A stretch of DNA of 64,000 nt from Dyadobacter sp. CY356 (GTDB taxonomy: Bacteria > Bacteroidota > Bacteroidia > Cytophagales > Spirosomataceae), in assembly GCF_021440195.1 (NCBI RefSeq), contig NZ_JAJTSZ010000002.1, forward strand, positions 1,178,001 through 1,242,000, written 5' to 3'. The number at the start of each line of letters is the position of its first letter. Position 1 is the first letter of the stretch. This document shows, in pieces, positions 37,501-45,419 of the stretch. A model generated the notes under the pieces. It had not been told where the DNA came from. It was given only the letters and a program-made list of their open reading frames with translations, and searched no databases. A program made the position numbers and the translations under genes.

Positions 37501-38917
37501 TTTTCCCTTCAATACCTGAAAGTGAAAGAATTGGAAGATAAACGATGAGAATAATGATTTGTCCAAAAACCGCAGACGTAAGGATTTTGGACGCATTTAC
37601 CTGAACGGTATCGTCCATTTGTCGTTGTGAAAGCTTGTCTCCGGTTTTAAAATGGGTTTGTAAGTAATGCATAACGCCTTCCACAACAATCACGGAACCG
37701 TCCACCAAAAGCCCAAAATCGATTGCGCCGAGACTCATTAAATTGGCCGAAACACCAAAAGTATGCATCATACCAAAAGTAAAAAGCATAGCCAGCGGAA
37801 TGACGGACGCGACAATCAGGCCTGCTCTGAGACTTCCCAACAGTAAAACCAAAACAAAAACAACGATCAGTCCGCCTTCTAGCAGGTTATTTCGGACGGT
37901 TTTGATGGCTTTATCAATCAGTTTTGCCCTGTCAATAAACGATTCTATCTTGACGCCTTCAGGTAAAGATTTCTGAATCCGCGCCATTCTTTCTTTAATC
38001 GCTTTTACAGTCCGGTCAGCATCGGCACCTTTCAACATCAACACCACAGCACCAACTGCCTCACTTTTCCCATCTCGCGTCATGGCGCCATATCGCACCG
38101 CGTGACCAAACTGGACACTTGCCACATTACTGACTTTCAACGGAACGCCATTCACACTTTTAATAACAATATTGCCAATATCATCCAGACTTTTTACCGT
38201 CCCTTCCCCGCGAATAAAATATGACTGGCTATCCTTTTCGAGATAACTACCGCCCGTATTGCTGTTATTTTTTTCTACCGCAGTAAATACATCGCCAATT
38301 GTAACACCTGCCGCACGAAGTTTCTCAGGATTGATACTGACTTCATATTCTTTAACAAATCCACCAAAACTGCTGACTTCTACCACACCAGGGATTCCGG
38401 TGAGTTGCCGTTTGACAATCCAGTCCTGCATAGTCCGTAGCTCCGAAAGATCGTAGCGACTTTCATATCCCGGCTGAGGAACAAGTGTATACTGATAAAT
38501 TTCACCAAGTCCGGTAGTAATCGGCGCCAGATAGGGTGATCCGAATTCTTTGGGAATATCCTGTGCGGCAAGCGAAATTTGTTCGCCTACGAGCTGTCTG
38601 GCTTTTAAAATATCCATCTTATCGTCGAAAACGACCGTTATCACAGACAATCCCAGTCTGGAAACCGAACGAATTTCCTCCACGCCCTGTACATTGGTAA
38701 GACTGAGCTCTATCGGTGCCGTGATATATTGTTCAACTTCCTGAGCCGCAAGTGCGGGTGTTTGTGTCAAAACCACAACCTGATTGGTGGTAATATCGGG
38801 GACGGCATCAATCGGAAGTTTTGAAAGCGCATAAATCCCCCAACTGATCAGGCCTAAAACCATAAGGCCTACGATCAATTTGTTCCGTATACTAAAACGG
38901 ATTATTGAGTCAAACAT
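34583..38917 (-). CDS. CusA/CzcA heavy-metal efflux RND pump fused to a TolC-like channel
   Basis: A 1444-residue fusion. Residues 1 to about 1035 are a complete heavy-metal RND transporter with 12 membrane helices. The TM4 signature AIDFGLLVDGSVIVVEG carries the proton-relay aspartate of CzcA-type pumps. From about 1060 to 1444 a TolC-family outer-membrane channel follows, with paired coiled-coil hairpins (RQSARAADVRFKTGETNRLEQ). Between them, RKRANHAVVIGMITLCFLFANIPTRAQ looks exactly like a signal peptide ending in RAQ, so the two parts may be separated after export. It exports divalent or monovalent metals; the specific metal is not decided. Together with the adaptor lipoprotein it forms a complete tripartite system. 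This architecture is known in Bacteroidota. Confidence 0.94.
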   Translation of the reverse strand: MFDSIIRFSIRNKLIVGLMVLGLISWGIYALSKLPIDAVPDITTNQVVVLTQTPALAAQEVEQYITAPIELSLTNVQGVEEIRSVSRLGLSVITVVFDDKMDILKARQLVGEQISLAAQDIPKEFGSPYLAPITTGLGEIYQYTLVPQPGYESRYDLSELRTMQDWIVKRQLTGIPGVVEVSSFGGFVKEYEVSINPEKLRAAGVTIGDVFTAVEKNNSNTGGSYLEKDSQSYFIRGEGTVKSLDDIGNIVIKSVNGVPLKVSNVASVQFGHAVRYGAMTRDGKSEAVGAVVLMLKGADADRTVKAIKERMARIQKSLPEGVKIESFIDRAKLIDKAIKTVRNNLLEGGLIVVFVLVLLLGSLRAGLIVASVIPLAMLFTFGMMHTFGVSANLMSLGAIDFGLLVDGSVIVVEGVMHYLQTHFKTGDKLSQRQMDDTVQVNASKILTSAVFGQIIILIVYLPILSLSGIEGKMFQPMALAVSFAILGALILSFTYVPMASSLFLSSKINNERNFSDRLVNKLYSFYQPLIQGALSYRKAIVGASLILLVGSVMLFGALGGEFIPQLDEGDIAIDLRMPTGTSLTETIQASLKAERALLKNFPEIRQIVGRIGASEVPTDPMPVEMTDQMINLKDRSEWTSAHTREELSEKMNKVLEREVPGVMAEFTQPIQMRSNEMITGARSDVVVKIYGDDLNKLFEHANDCAALIQPIAGVASCRVEPIVGLPQIKASYHRDRLAQYGLDVASINQLIKTSFAGETAGVVFEGERRFDLVIRLDTLHRTDLKDIRNLYVTVPNGGSVPLGELADITYEEAPAQISRDNTKRRITIGINVLNRDVESVVNDIKAKIEKGVILTPGYYYSYGGQFENLQQARQRLSIAVPISLLLIFVLLYFTFKRLTEALIIFTAVPLSAIGGIWALWVRDMPFSISAGVGFIALFGVAVLNGIVLISYFDQLEKEGIGSLRERIISGVKARFRPVIMTAGVASLGFLPMALSTSAGAEVQRPLATVVIGGLITATLLTLIVLPVLYSLVKERVEKRKRANHAVVIGMITLCFLFANIPTRAQRIISMDQAVQEATSQNLLVKSGELIINRQQALVGASFNPAKTDVDVQYGQTQARNNDYTATAIQSFAPISVYKTQKKLSEANVQSARYQLDADKWRLGNEVRRAYYQLVYDQKLLKFLTEQSELYRQSARAADVRFKTGETNRLEQVTAESRYQNLLQRIRSSQREQQIHYASLRLLLHTKDSIQIDSGTVFKKISSRLIAKSLSPDLNPSLGILQQNITNSQLQTRLEQRNTLPDWRVGIINQSIAKDNNYNVVHAGLSFHIFTKAQKAKIQSAKIQEQVNETQLAAAKEQLSTELDVMETRQRNLAATLQYYEEHALPQADLIRQTALSTFRGGEIGYLEFFAAIQQAYQLQEEYLINVLDYDFNLIRIEEITGEEK

Positions 38918-39143
38918 AAAAAATTGGTATTAATCACTGATGGTGACAATTTTCAAATACCAACAAAAACAGGCTTGAATTAAGCGGTTTCAATAATTTC
39001 AATCTTGAAAATTGATCGTTTTAACGACTTTCCTTTTTAGATATCAATTATGTCAAAAACTTATTAAAGCTGGTTTCTGTGGCAGCTCATTGCTGTCATC
39101 AGACAATAAAATAAAAAACAGGAATAATGGAATGGAAGCCGGA

Positions 39144-39554
39144 TCAGCCGAAGTTGGGCGGATTTAATAATGAAGACTGGTGTTGAAATGAATAGAGATT
39201 ATTCCACCAAAAGGCATCTTTTTCCTGAAATTCAGTAACCAAAGGCTCTGAAAAAGCTATGAAATGAAATTGGGTAATTACGTAGGAATGCAGCGAATGG
39301 CCACTCAAAGAAGGAAGTGATTCATGCTGATTTTTTTCCGAATCAGGAGCATTCTGCGCATGCTGTGAAGCGGTTGCATAGTGCATCTGCATAAAACCCC
39401 AGAATGATATCTGCCCCTGACTTTCCTGCTTGTGTTTTTCAAAGTGCTTCATGAGCTGCGGAAGGCGGCTCAATTCCTCCCAGCATTCCATTGAAGGTAG
39501 AAAGCTGCCAAGCAAAATGTGAAAACTTAATAAACAGGCGAAGATACGTATCAA
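39144..39554 (-). CDS. Small His-rich exported protein of the metal-efflux locus
   Basis: A 136-residue protein with a likely signal peptide (MIRIFACLLSFHILLGSFLPS) and many histidines (KHFEKHKQ, MQMHYATASQHAQN, NQHESLPSLSGHSLHSY). It is first in the presumed czc-type operon, 226 bp before the pump gene. Small His/Cys-containing proteins often stand at this position in Bacteroidota metal-efflux loci and may bind the exported metal in the periplasm (inference). The start is TTG at 39552-39554, chosen because it restores the full signal peptide; the next ATG would cut it off. Confidence 0.65.
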   Translation of the reverse strand: MIRIFACLLSFHILLGSFLPSMECWEELSRLPQLMKHFEKHKQESQGQISFWGFMQMHYATASQHAQNAPDSEKNQHESLPSLSGHSLHSYVITQFHFIAFSEPLVTEFQEKDAFWWNNLYSFQHQSSLLNPPNFG

Positions 39555-39664
39555 GGCAAATGTGGGATTATACTTGTCTTACCAATAATCAAAGATATAT
39601 TTTTTTACTCCAAGTCAATTATCAGCTCAAATAAATGCAATAAGTACTTCTTATATTCAAAATT

Positions 39665-39703
39665 ATGACGGGATTGTTTAAGTGGATCAAACAATCCCGT
39701 CAT
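39665..39703 (-). terminator. Terminator of the NAD(P)-binding protein gene
   Basis: Perfect 15-bp inverted repeat: ATGACGGGATTGTTT (39665-39679) and its complement (39689-39703) with a 9-nt loop. It begins 11 bp past the minus-strand stop at 39714 and is followed by A/T-rich sequence. Confidence 0.75.
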
Positions 39704-39713
39704 TGGCTAAACT

Positions 39714-40379
39714 TTAAATATTATATAAAAACGGAGCTTTTCTGATGTAAGTTTTATCAGAAAGCTGTTCTTCAAGAAAAATAGCAATATTTTTAGTACT
39801 GATCCCGGCACCGGGACAATCCACTATGCTTGCTTGCGCTGCCAATATCTCATCGGAATATTCGATCATCGGAAGACGAACCAAAGTCCATTCGACATCA
39901 CTTTTGGTCAATAAATCATATGACTTTGCTCTGTCTGTATGAATTTCCGGAAAAGTATTTTTCATCCATTCCGTTGCCGCCTTTGTCTGACTACCTTTTT
40001 TGTCAAAAGGGGTGTCGATATTGATGCCAGCTACCAAAATGTACCGATGGATTCCATACTCATTCATCGCTTTCAGAATATTCTCAGTGGCTGAACTTGC
40101 TACCATTGGCTCACCAGGTCTTTGCCCGACTGTGCTTATAATGGCCTGACAATCAAAAAGTAATCTTTTAATATCATCAAAACATACAGCATCTCCTGTG
40201 ACTATTTCAACAAGCGGATTGGAAAGGTTTAAAATAAATGGATCAGAAGATTCATCCGAAATAGGAAGGTTTCTTAAAAGGATTTTTAAGCTATACCCCT
40301 TTTCGAGTAAGTGATTAACAAGATATTGCCCTGTTCTCCCCCCGCCGCCAAGCACGGCTATTTTTATATGTTGATTCAT
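39714..40379 (-). CDS. NAD(P)H-binding NmrA-type protein
   Basis: A 221-residue atypical SDR. GGGGRTGQYL follows the first strand (residues about 10-20), LKILLRNLP is the cofactor loop, and QAIISTVGQRPGEPM and RYILVAGINIDTPF follow. It is like the NAD(P)-binding proteins related to flavin reductase/biliverdin reductase B or to NmrA. Its catalytic role is unknown. An upstream in-frame start at 40406 is less likely; the ATG at 40379 begins the usual N-terminus. It has its own terminator and a 519-bp upstream gap, so it is monocistronic. Confidence 0.8.
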   Translation of the reverse strand: MNQHIKIAVLGGGGRTGQYLVNHLLEKGYSLKILLRNLPISDESSDPFILNLSNPLVEIVTGDAVCFDDIKRLLFDCQAIISTVGQRPGEPMVASSATENILKAMNEYGIHRYILVAGINIDTPFDKKGSQTKAATEWMKNTFPEIHTDRAKSYDLLTKSDVEWTLVRLPMIEYSDEILAAQASIVDCPGAGISTKNIAIFLEEQLSDKTYIRKAPFLYNI

Positions 40380-40904
40380 TTTGTTTTTGTAAAATATGAA
40401 ATACAAGGTCTCACCATGATTTTCACGTTGAAAACACGGATTTGAAGAAGTCTTATGACCTGCTTCTGTTGGTTTCGATATTTTACAATGACATTTGAAT
40501 GAGACAAATGTAACGATTAATTAAGTCATAAGTTATTATGTTGTTTGACGTCAATTATTGCGGTGCCCCGCACCTTGGACGATAATTGCCTTACTTCAAT
40601 TTCTATAAATATTTCTGTGCTCTGCACCTGTTTAATACCGAAAACAAAACCAATTTTCTGCCCATAGGTTTTAACCCGCGGAAAATTAAATTATGATTAG
40701 CTTTTTACATTTCCACCTTTTTAACGTAGATAACAGGAACCCAAAACCCACAATTGTCGGTTACCAAAACAACTTGTTTCTTGTACCAAATAATCCAAAC
40801 ACAGCATCAGGGTTGCACAGCAGTGATTAGGCACTTACTTTTGACTTGGAAATAAAAATGAGAATCGAGCCCTGGAAATTATTAAGATAAAAAATATATT
40901 GATT
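40380..40904. other. Long intergenic region, no gene seen
   Basis: About 520 bp between divergent transcription units. I see no open frame with protein-like content, only a small hairpin GGTGC/GCACC near 40563-40575. It is probably promoter DNA for both sides. Confidence 0.5.
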
Positions 40905-41420
40905 ATGAGTCGCTATTTGAAAGGTTTTGAAAGTAATGCAACCAATGCAGAGCTTATAGAAGTATTGGATCAGGCTGTTGGGATTTTATATAACAAAAGT
41001 GCGGGTGCAGAGTCAAACGGTAAAATTTCGGATGGCCCTGTTGGTTACGAATTATACGAAATGCCGGATAATGTTCTGACTAAATCATTTGAGATAATCA
41101 CCTGCAAAGCTGCTGTGGGCAACCCGGCGGAAGATCTTGCAGAGAAATTGTATGATGCTTTTTATGCCTGGCTAGTTGAAAAACAAGACGGAGAGGCTCT
41201 GATCGAAGATTTCGAAGGACCAAAAGATAAAATCCCGGTTTCCTATATCGTTACCAACGAACCATATTTTGTTGAGCCATTTAAAAATCTCGGCGTCAAT
41301 TTTGATTTAAAAGCTGAGGTTGACCACAGAACTCCTGAATTGTTTGGAGAACAATTTGCAAAAGAAGTTGTATGGGCTTATACATTTGAAGTAAGAATTT
41401 GCGCGCCAAAAAAAGGCTGA
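40905..41420 (+). CDS. Conserved-looking protein of unknown function
   Basis: A 171-residue soluble protein starting MSRYLKGFESNATNAELIEVLDQAVGI. Acidic and well-structured in composition, it includes DFEGPKDKIPVSYIVTNEPYFVEPFKNLGVNFDLKAE and ends EVVWAYTFEVRICAPKKG. I recognise no domain. A hairpin terminator follows at 41455-41489, so it is probably transcribed alone and not with the Crp/Fnr gene. The ATG at 40905 is preferred to a TTG two codons earlier. Confidence 0.65.
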   Translation: MSRYLKGFESNATNAELIEVLDQAVGILYNKSAGAESNGKISDGPVGYELYEMPDNVLTKSFEIITCKAAVGNPAEDLAEKLYDAFYAWLVEKQDGEALIEDFEGPKDKIPVSYIVTNEPYFVEPFKNLGVNFDLKAEVDHRTPELFGEQFAKEVVWAYTFEVRICAPKKG

Positions 41421-41454
41421 TCAATTTTTTGACATGACATATTAAAACAATACC

Positions 41455-41491
41455 AATGCCAGGCCGGATTTCAACCCTTGCCTGGCATTTT
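41455..41491 (+). terminator. Terminator downstream of the 40905-41420 gene
   Basis: AATGCCAGGC (41455-41464) pairs perfectly with GCCTGGCATT (41480-41489); the tail is short (TTTG). It lies just upstream of the Crp/Fnr gene. Confidence 0.6.
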
Positions 41492-41516
41492 GAAAAATCA
41501 TTTGCATACATTATTT

Positions 41517-42104
41517 ATGAGCCCAATGTTCGACCGCATCAATACGTATATCATCAATCACGCGAACCTGACGGTCGAAGAATTAGCCTATTTCAATTCA
41601 ATCCTTCAATATAAAAAATATCCCAAAAAGACGATTTTGCTGCACGAAGGCGAAATCTGTAACTTTGAAGCATTCATTAATAAGGGCTGCATCCGCATGT
41701 ATTATATTGATGAAAACGGCTTTGAAGTTACTTTGCAATTTGCAATTGAAGACTGGTGGGTTAGTGATATTGCCAGTTTCCATGATCAGAAACCAAGTAA
41801 TATGTTCATCGAAACTTTGGAAGAATGTGAACTTTTAATTCTGACACCACAAACCAAAGAGTCGCTGCTGTCTCATGTCCCACAACTTGAAAGAATGTTC
41901 CGGATTCTGGTACAACGGAATCTTTCCAGTTTGCAGGGACGACTTTTCAAAACCATTGCTACTAGTGCACAGGATAAATATCTTGATTTCATCAAACGTT
42001 ATCCCACCATACCTCAGCGTGTTCCGCAACATTATATAGCTTCCTATCTGGGCATTTCCGCCGAATTTCTGAGTAAGGTAAGAACCAAACTTGCCAAAAA
42101 ATAA
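41517..42104 (+). CDS. Crp/Fnr family transcriptional regulator
   Basis: A 195-residue regulator with an N-terminal cyclic-nucleotide-binding-like cupin domain (about 10-125; KKTILLHEGEICNFEAFINKGCIRMYY) and a C-terminal region with a helix-turn-helix (QHYIASYLGISAEFLSKVRTKL). Residues that bind cAMP in Crp are not evident, as in most Bacteroidota members. It lies immediately upstream of the pirin-nitroreductase-dioxygenase-esterase genes and of two copies of a conserved 18-bp box, so it may be the regulator of that cluster (inference). ATG 41517; a second in-frame ATG lies at 41526. Confidence 0.88.
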   Translation: MSPMFDRINTYIINHANLTVEELAYFNSILQYKKYPKKTILLHEGEICNFEAFINKGCIRMYYIDENGFEVTLQFAIEDWWVSDIASFHDQKPSNMFIETLEECELLILTPQTKESLLSHVPQLERMFRILVQRNLSSLQGRLFKTIATSAQDKYLDFIKRYPTIPQRVPQHYIASYLGISAEFLSKVRTKLAKK

Positions 42105-42120
42105 CTTACATTTTCCTCTT

Positions 42121-42166
42121 TCTTGTCCCAGTTCAATGTTTCCGCATCGCGGGAGCTGTTCCTTTG
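42121..42166 (+). promoter_or_regulatory. Box A plus promoter
   Basis: TCTTGTCCCAGTTCAATG (42121-42138), then 24 nt, then TTTG (42163-42166) inside TCCTTTGTATT. Same box and same spacing as copies B and C. It lies 134 bp upstream of copy B, so the pirin gene would have two promoters; no open frame lies between. Confidence 0.6.
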
Positions 42167-42254
42167 TATTATTAATTTATTGCAGAAAACGAGAGGATCA
42201 CATTGACAAGGAACGGAAATTTTAACAGATCAAAAAGTTTTCAGATTTTGATTT

Positions 42255-42300
42255 TCTTGTCCTGGTTCAATGCAGGCCGCTCTCCGAATAGCGAAATTTG
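42255..42300 (+). promoter_or_regulatory. Box B plus promoter of the pirin gene
   Basis: TCTTGTCCTGGTTCAATG (42255-42272), 24 nt, TTTG (42297-42300) in GAAATTTGTATC. The -7 element is 31 bp upstream of the pirin ATG at 42331. The box ends where the -33 element is expected, so a bound protein would touch RNA polymerase. Confidence 0.65.
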
Positions 42301-42330
42301 TATCATTAAATCGGTAAACGACTATAAATC

Positions 42331-43206
42331 ATGGAAAGAAAAGATTTTATCCGTAAAGGCCTGATGGGAACTGGAATGTTCGTTGCGTCGGCTTCTGTTG
42401 GAAATGTTATCAAAAACGATATTGACGAATTGAAAGAACTGGACGTGATTGGTTTTAATCATTTACCAAATACTGAATCAAAAGTGAAAGCAAATACGGT
42501 ACTTCATAAAGCAGATACCCGCGGACATGCAAGTCATGGCTGGCTGGATAGTCATCATACTTTCAGTTTTGCCAATTATTATAACCCTGATCGTATGCAT
42601 TTTGGTGTGCTGCGTGTTTTGAATGATGACCGTGTTGATGGTGGAAAAGGTTTTGGCAGACATCCACATGATAATATGGAAATTATCTCAATTCCATTGG
42701 AAGGCGATCTCGAACACAAAGACAGCATGGATAATGTGGCCGTAATCAAACATGGGGATATACAGGTGATGAGCGCGGGAACCGGAATTTTCCATAGTGA
42801 ATACAACAAAAATGAAGATCTGGATGCTAAATTCTTACAGATCTGGCTTTTCCCAAAAACCAAAAATGTTACGCCAAGATATGATCAGCTGACGCTGAAT
42901 GTAGAAGACAGACATAACAATTTACAACAGATTTTGTCACCAAATGCGGATGATGCAGGTGTGTGGATTAATCAGGATGCCTGGTTTCATATGGGCAAAT
43001 TTGATAAAGATTTCAGCATTGAATACAAATTAAAAAATCCTGCAAATGGTGTTTACGCTTTTGTATTAAAAGGTGATATCACGATTGAAGACAACGATCT
43101 GAATCAACGTGACGGACTTGGAATCTGGGATACAAACAGCATTTCAATCAAATCAAACTCGCAGGATGCGGAGGTGCTTTTAATGGAAGTACCCATGTCT
43201 GTTTAG
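42331..43206 (+). CDS. Pirin family protein with possible Tat-like N-terminus
   Basis: A 291-residue bicupin. After an N-terminal stretch resembling a Tat-type leader without the second Arg (ERKDFIRKGLMGTGMFVASASVG), the pirin domains begin near residue 60 with HKADTRGHASHGWLDSHHTFSFANYY. The metal-binding motif is RHPHDNMEIISI, followed by GTGIFHSEYN (metal His and Glu). Pirins act as quercetinases or as redox-sensing regulators. It is the first gene after the box-controlled promoters and probably belongs to the quinone/electrophile response cluster. Confidence 0.88.
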   Translation: MERKDFIRKGLMGTGMFVASASVGNVIKNDIDELKELDVIGFNHLPNTESKVKANTVLHKADTRGHASHGWLDSHHTFSFANYYNPDRMHFGVLRVLNDDRVDGGKGFGRHPHDNMEIISIPLEGDLEHKDSMDNVAVIKHGDIQVMSAGTGIFHSEYNKNEDLDAKFLQIWLFPKTKNVTPRYDQLTLNVEDRHNNLQQILSPNADDAGVWINQDAWFHMGKFDKDFSIEYKLKNPANGVYAFVLKGDITIEDNDLNQRDGLGIWDTNSISIKSNSQDAEVLLMEVPMSV

Positions 43207-43389
43207 GGATTGGCTTTTAGCGTTAGCTATTGGCTAAATAGCTTGGTTATGTGATCTGGCTAATTTAGAAGTGTAAGTAATAGTCCAACGCTAATTCCCG
43301 ATCAATCAATATTATAAATAATTTATCCGCCTATTAAGGTCGGAATCACAAAACTAACCGCTAACGCCTAACCGCTAATAGCCAAATCT

Positions 43390-43971
43390 ATGAGTCATAT
43401 TAAAATTGCAAACACAAAGCACGATGTGCTTGATTTGATTAAAAACAGATGGAGTCCACGTTCTTTTTCTGATAAGGTAATTTCTGAAAAGGATCTTCAT
43501 ACAATCCTGGAAGCTGCCGGATGGGCTGCAAGCGCCAATAATGAACAACCATGGCAATATTATTACGCATCCAAAGGAAACGATGGATTTGCACAAATCG
43601 CAGAAAGTCTGGCTGCCGGAAATAAGCCCTGGGCACAACATGCAGATATTTTAATTGTTGCGGTAGCCAGAAAAACTTATGAAGCAAACCAGGCCGAAAA
43701 CGTAACTGCTCTGCACGATTTAGGTATGGCCAATGCACATTTGCTTTTGCAGGCATCCGCATTGAATATTTACAGTCATATGATGGGTGGCTTTGACAAT
43801 ACTAAAATTTCAGAAACCCTTGGTTTGACCGAAAACCAATTGCCGGTTGCTGTTATTGCTTTGGGTTATCTGGATGAAGCTGAGAAATTGGAAGAACCAT
43901 TTAAGTCACGAGAACTTGCGCCACGTGTCCGCAAACCTTTGAGTGAGTTTGTTTTTTCAAAAAACGCATAA
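43390..43971 (+). CDS. Nitroreductase family protein (MhqN-like)
   Basis: A 193-residue FMN-dependent nitroreductase-fold protein. KNRWSPRSFSDKVISEKDL near the N-terminus binds FMN phosphate. GWAASANNEQPWQYYYA and MMGGFDNTKISETLGLTENQLPVAVIALGYLDE complete the family pattern. Such enzymes reduce quinones or nitro compounds with NAD(P)H; the Bacillus MhqN protein belongs here. It overlaps nothing and is followed after 4 bp by the next gene, so they are translationally linked. The upstream 183 bp contains an imperfect inverted repeat. Confidence 0.88.
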   Translation: MSHIKIANTKHDVLDLIKNRWSPRSFSDKVISEKDLHTILEAAGWAASANNEQPWQYYYASKGNDGFAQIAESLAAGNKPWAQHADILIVAVARKTYEANQAENVTALHDLGMANAHLLLQASALNIYSHMMGGFDNTKISETLGLTENQLPVAVIALGYLDEAEKLEEPFKSRELAPRVRKPLSEFVFSKNA

Positions 43972-43975
43972 GATT

Positions 43976-44311
43976 ATGGAAACTGTGAAAGTAAATATTC
44001 TGGCGATTGGCAGACATGAGGAAATACTGGAAACCGTTTTGCGCATCATCAATAAAAGCGAAAACTGGACTGCCAGGGGGGCGCTGACAGATGAAGAAGC
44101 AATTGCATTGTTTGAAGAAGAAAAGTTTGATATCATCCTTTTATGTGGTGGTATTGAAGAAGCCAGCGAAGCAGTACTCCGCAAAACTTTTACAGAAAAA
44201 GATCCTGAAATTATTGTCATTCAGCATTACGGTGGAGGAAGCGGTCTTTTGAGTAATGAAATCATATATGCGCTTTCACAACGTAATGATTTAAAAAATT
44301 TGAATTCCTGA
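43976..44311 (+). CDS. Small protein of unknown function in the detoxification cluster
   Basis: A 111-residue protein starting METVKVNILAIGRHEEILETVLRII. A predicted alternating beta-alpha fold with DIILLCGGIEEASEAVLRKTF and PEIIVIQHYGGGSGLLSNEI resembles a small Rossmann or response-regulator-like domain without the phosphoacceptor pattern. It is 4 bp after the nitroreductase stop codon (start ATG 43976), which shows one operon. A reading from 43943 would overlap the preceding gene and is not supported. Confidence 0.7.
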   Translation: METVKVNILAIGRHEEILETVLRIINKSENWTARGALTDEEAIALFEEEKFDIILLCGGIEEASEAVLRKTFTEKDPEIIVIQHYGGGSGLLSNEIIYALSQRNDLKNLNS

Positions 44312-44315
44312 TTTT

Positions 44316-44361
44316 TCTTGTCCCAGTTCAATGTCCAGGGGCTCCAATCTTCGGAAATTTG
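44316..44361 (+). promoter_or_regulatory. Box C plus promoter of the dioxygenase gene
   Basis: TCTTGTCCCAGTTCAATG (44316-44333), identical to copy A, then 24 nt, then TTTG (44358-44361) in GGAAATTTGCAT. It lies between the stop codon at 44311 and the dioxygenase ATG at 44385, so the downstream genes have a promoter of their own within the cluster. Confidence 0.65.
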
Positions 44362-44384
44362 CATAACAAAAAACAAAAACAATC

Positions 44385-45320
44385 ATGGAAAATCAAATCT
44401 TAGGCCTGCATCATATCACTGCCATCGCAGGAAACGCAAAACGCAATCACGACTTTTACACCAAAGTTCTTGGCCTGAGATTAGTGAAAAAAACCGTCAA
44501 TTTTGACGATCCAGGTACCTACCATTTTTATTATGGTGACGAGGTTGGATCGGCTGGTACTATTCTGACATTTTTCCCTTGGGAAGGAACTGCACAAGGC
44601 CGTACCGGAACTGGTCTGGCTACCGATATCGGGTATTCAGTACCAAAAGGAAGTCTGGGTTTCTGGGCAGACCGTTTTACCGAATTCAAAGTAAAACAAG
44701 GAAATAAAGATGAAAAATTCGGTGAGTTATATCTTCCTTTCCAGGATCCGGATGGATTGAAAATCAACCTGATAGAATCAAAAACCGAAGACAACAGAAA
44801 GCCATGGGAAACAGCTGACGTCAAAGCCGACGTTGCTACCAAAGGATTTCACAGTATTGTTTTGACACTTAAAAATATAAAACCAACCGCTGAAATTTTG
44901 ACCGATATTTTCGGATATAAACTTTTGGAACAGGAAGGAAATCGTTACCGGTTTATCACTGATGCAGTTGAAAATGCAGCAATTGTAGATTTGATCGAAT
45001 CACCAAATGAGGAGCGCGGATATAATGCCGGTGGGACCAATCACCACGTTGCATTCCGTGTAAAAAATGATCAGGTTTTGATGGAGTTCCGTGATAAAAT
45101 TGCGGGCAAAGGTTTGAATATCACACCAAAAATCGATCGTGATTATTTCTTCTCTCTTTATTTCAGAGAACCAGGTGGCGTTTTATTCGAACTTGCTTCT
45201 GAAAATCCAGGCTTTGCAATTGATGAAACCGTTGAAAATTTAGGAAGCAGTTTGAGATTACCAAAACAGTACGAAAGTTCACGTGCTGAAATTGAAAAAA
45301 TATTGCCAAAACTGGTTTAA
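44385..45320 (+). CDS. Ring-cleaving dioxygenase (MhqO-like, glyoxalase fold)
   Basis: A 311-residue protein with two vicinal-oxygen-chelate modules. The first starts LGLHHITAIAGNAKRNHDFYTKVLGLRLVKKTVNFDD and the second starts near GFHSIVLTLKNIKPTAEIL; TNHHVAFRV and LYFREPGGVLFELASE provide further metal-ligand candidates. This is the arrangement of MhqO/MhqA and related hydroquinone or catechol dioxygenases, which open the aromatic ring. It is preceded by its own box C promoter and followed by a carboxylesterase, as MhqO is accompanied by MhqD in Bacillus. Confidence 0.9.
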   Translation: MENQILGLHHITAIAGNAKRNHDFYTKVLGLRLVKKTVNFDDPGTYHFYYGDEVGSAGTILTFFPWEGTAQGRTGTGLATDIGYSVPKGSLGFWADRFTEFKVKQGNKDEKFGELYLPFQDPDGLKINLIESKTEDNRKPWETADVKADVATKGFHSIVLTLKNIKPTAEILTDIFGYKLLEQEGNRYRFITDAVENAAIVDLIESPNEERGYNAGGTNHHVAFRVKNDQVLMEFRDKIAGKGLNITPKIDRDYFFSLYFREPGGVLFELASENPGFAIDETVENLGSSLRLPKQYESSRAEIEKILPKLV

Positions 45321-45419
45321 GTGATTTGGAAGGGATAAGGGTTGGAATTAATTATCTCTTACCCCCTTCCACTCCTGACTTGCAATGTTTTCCAAACTCA
45401 ATTTAGATTTACCACGATC

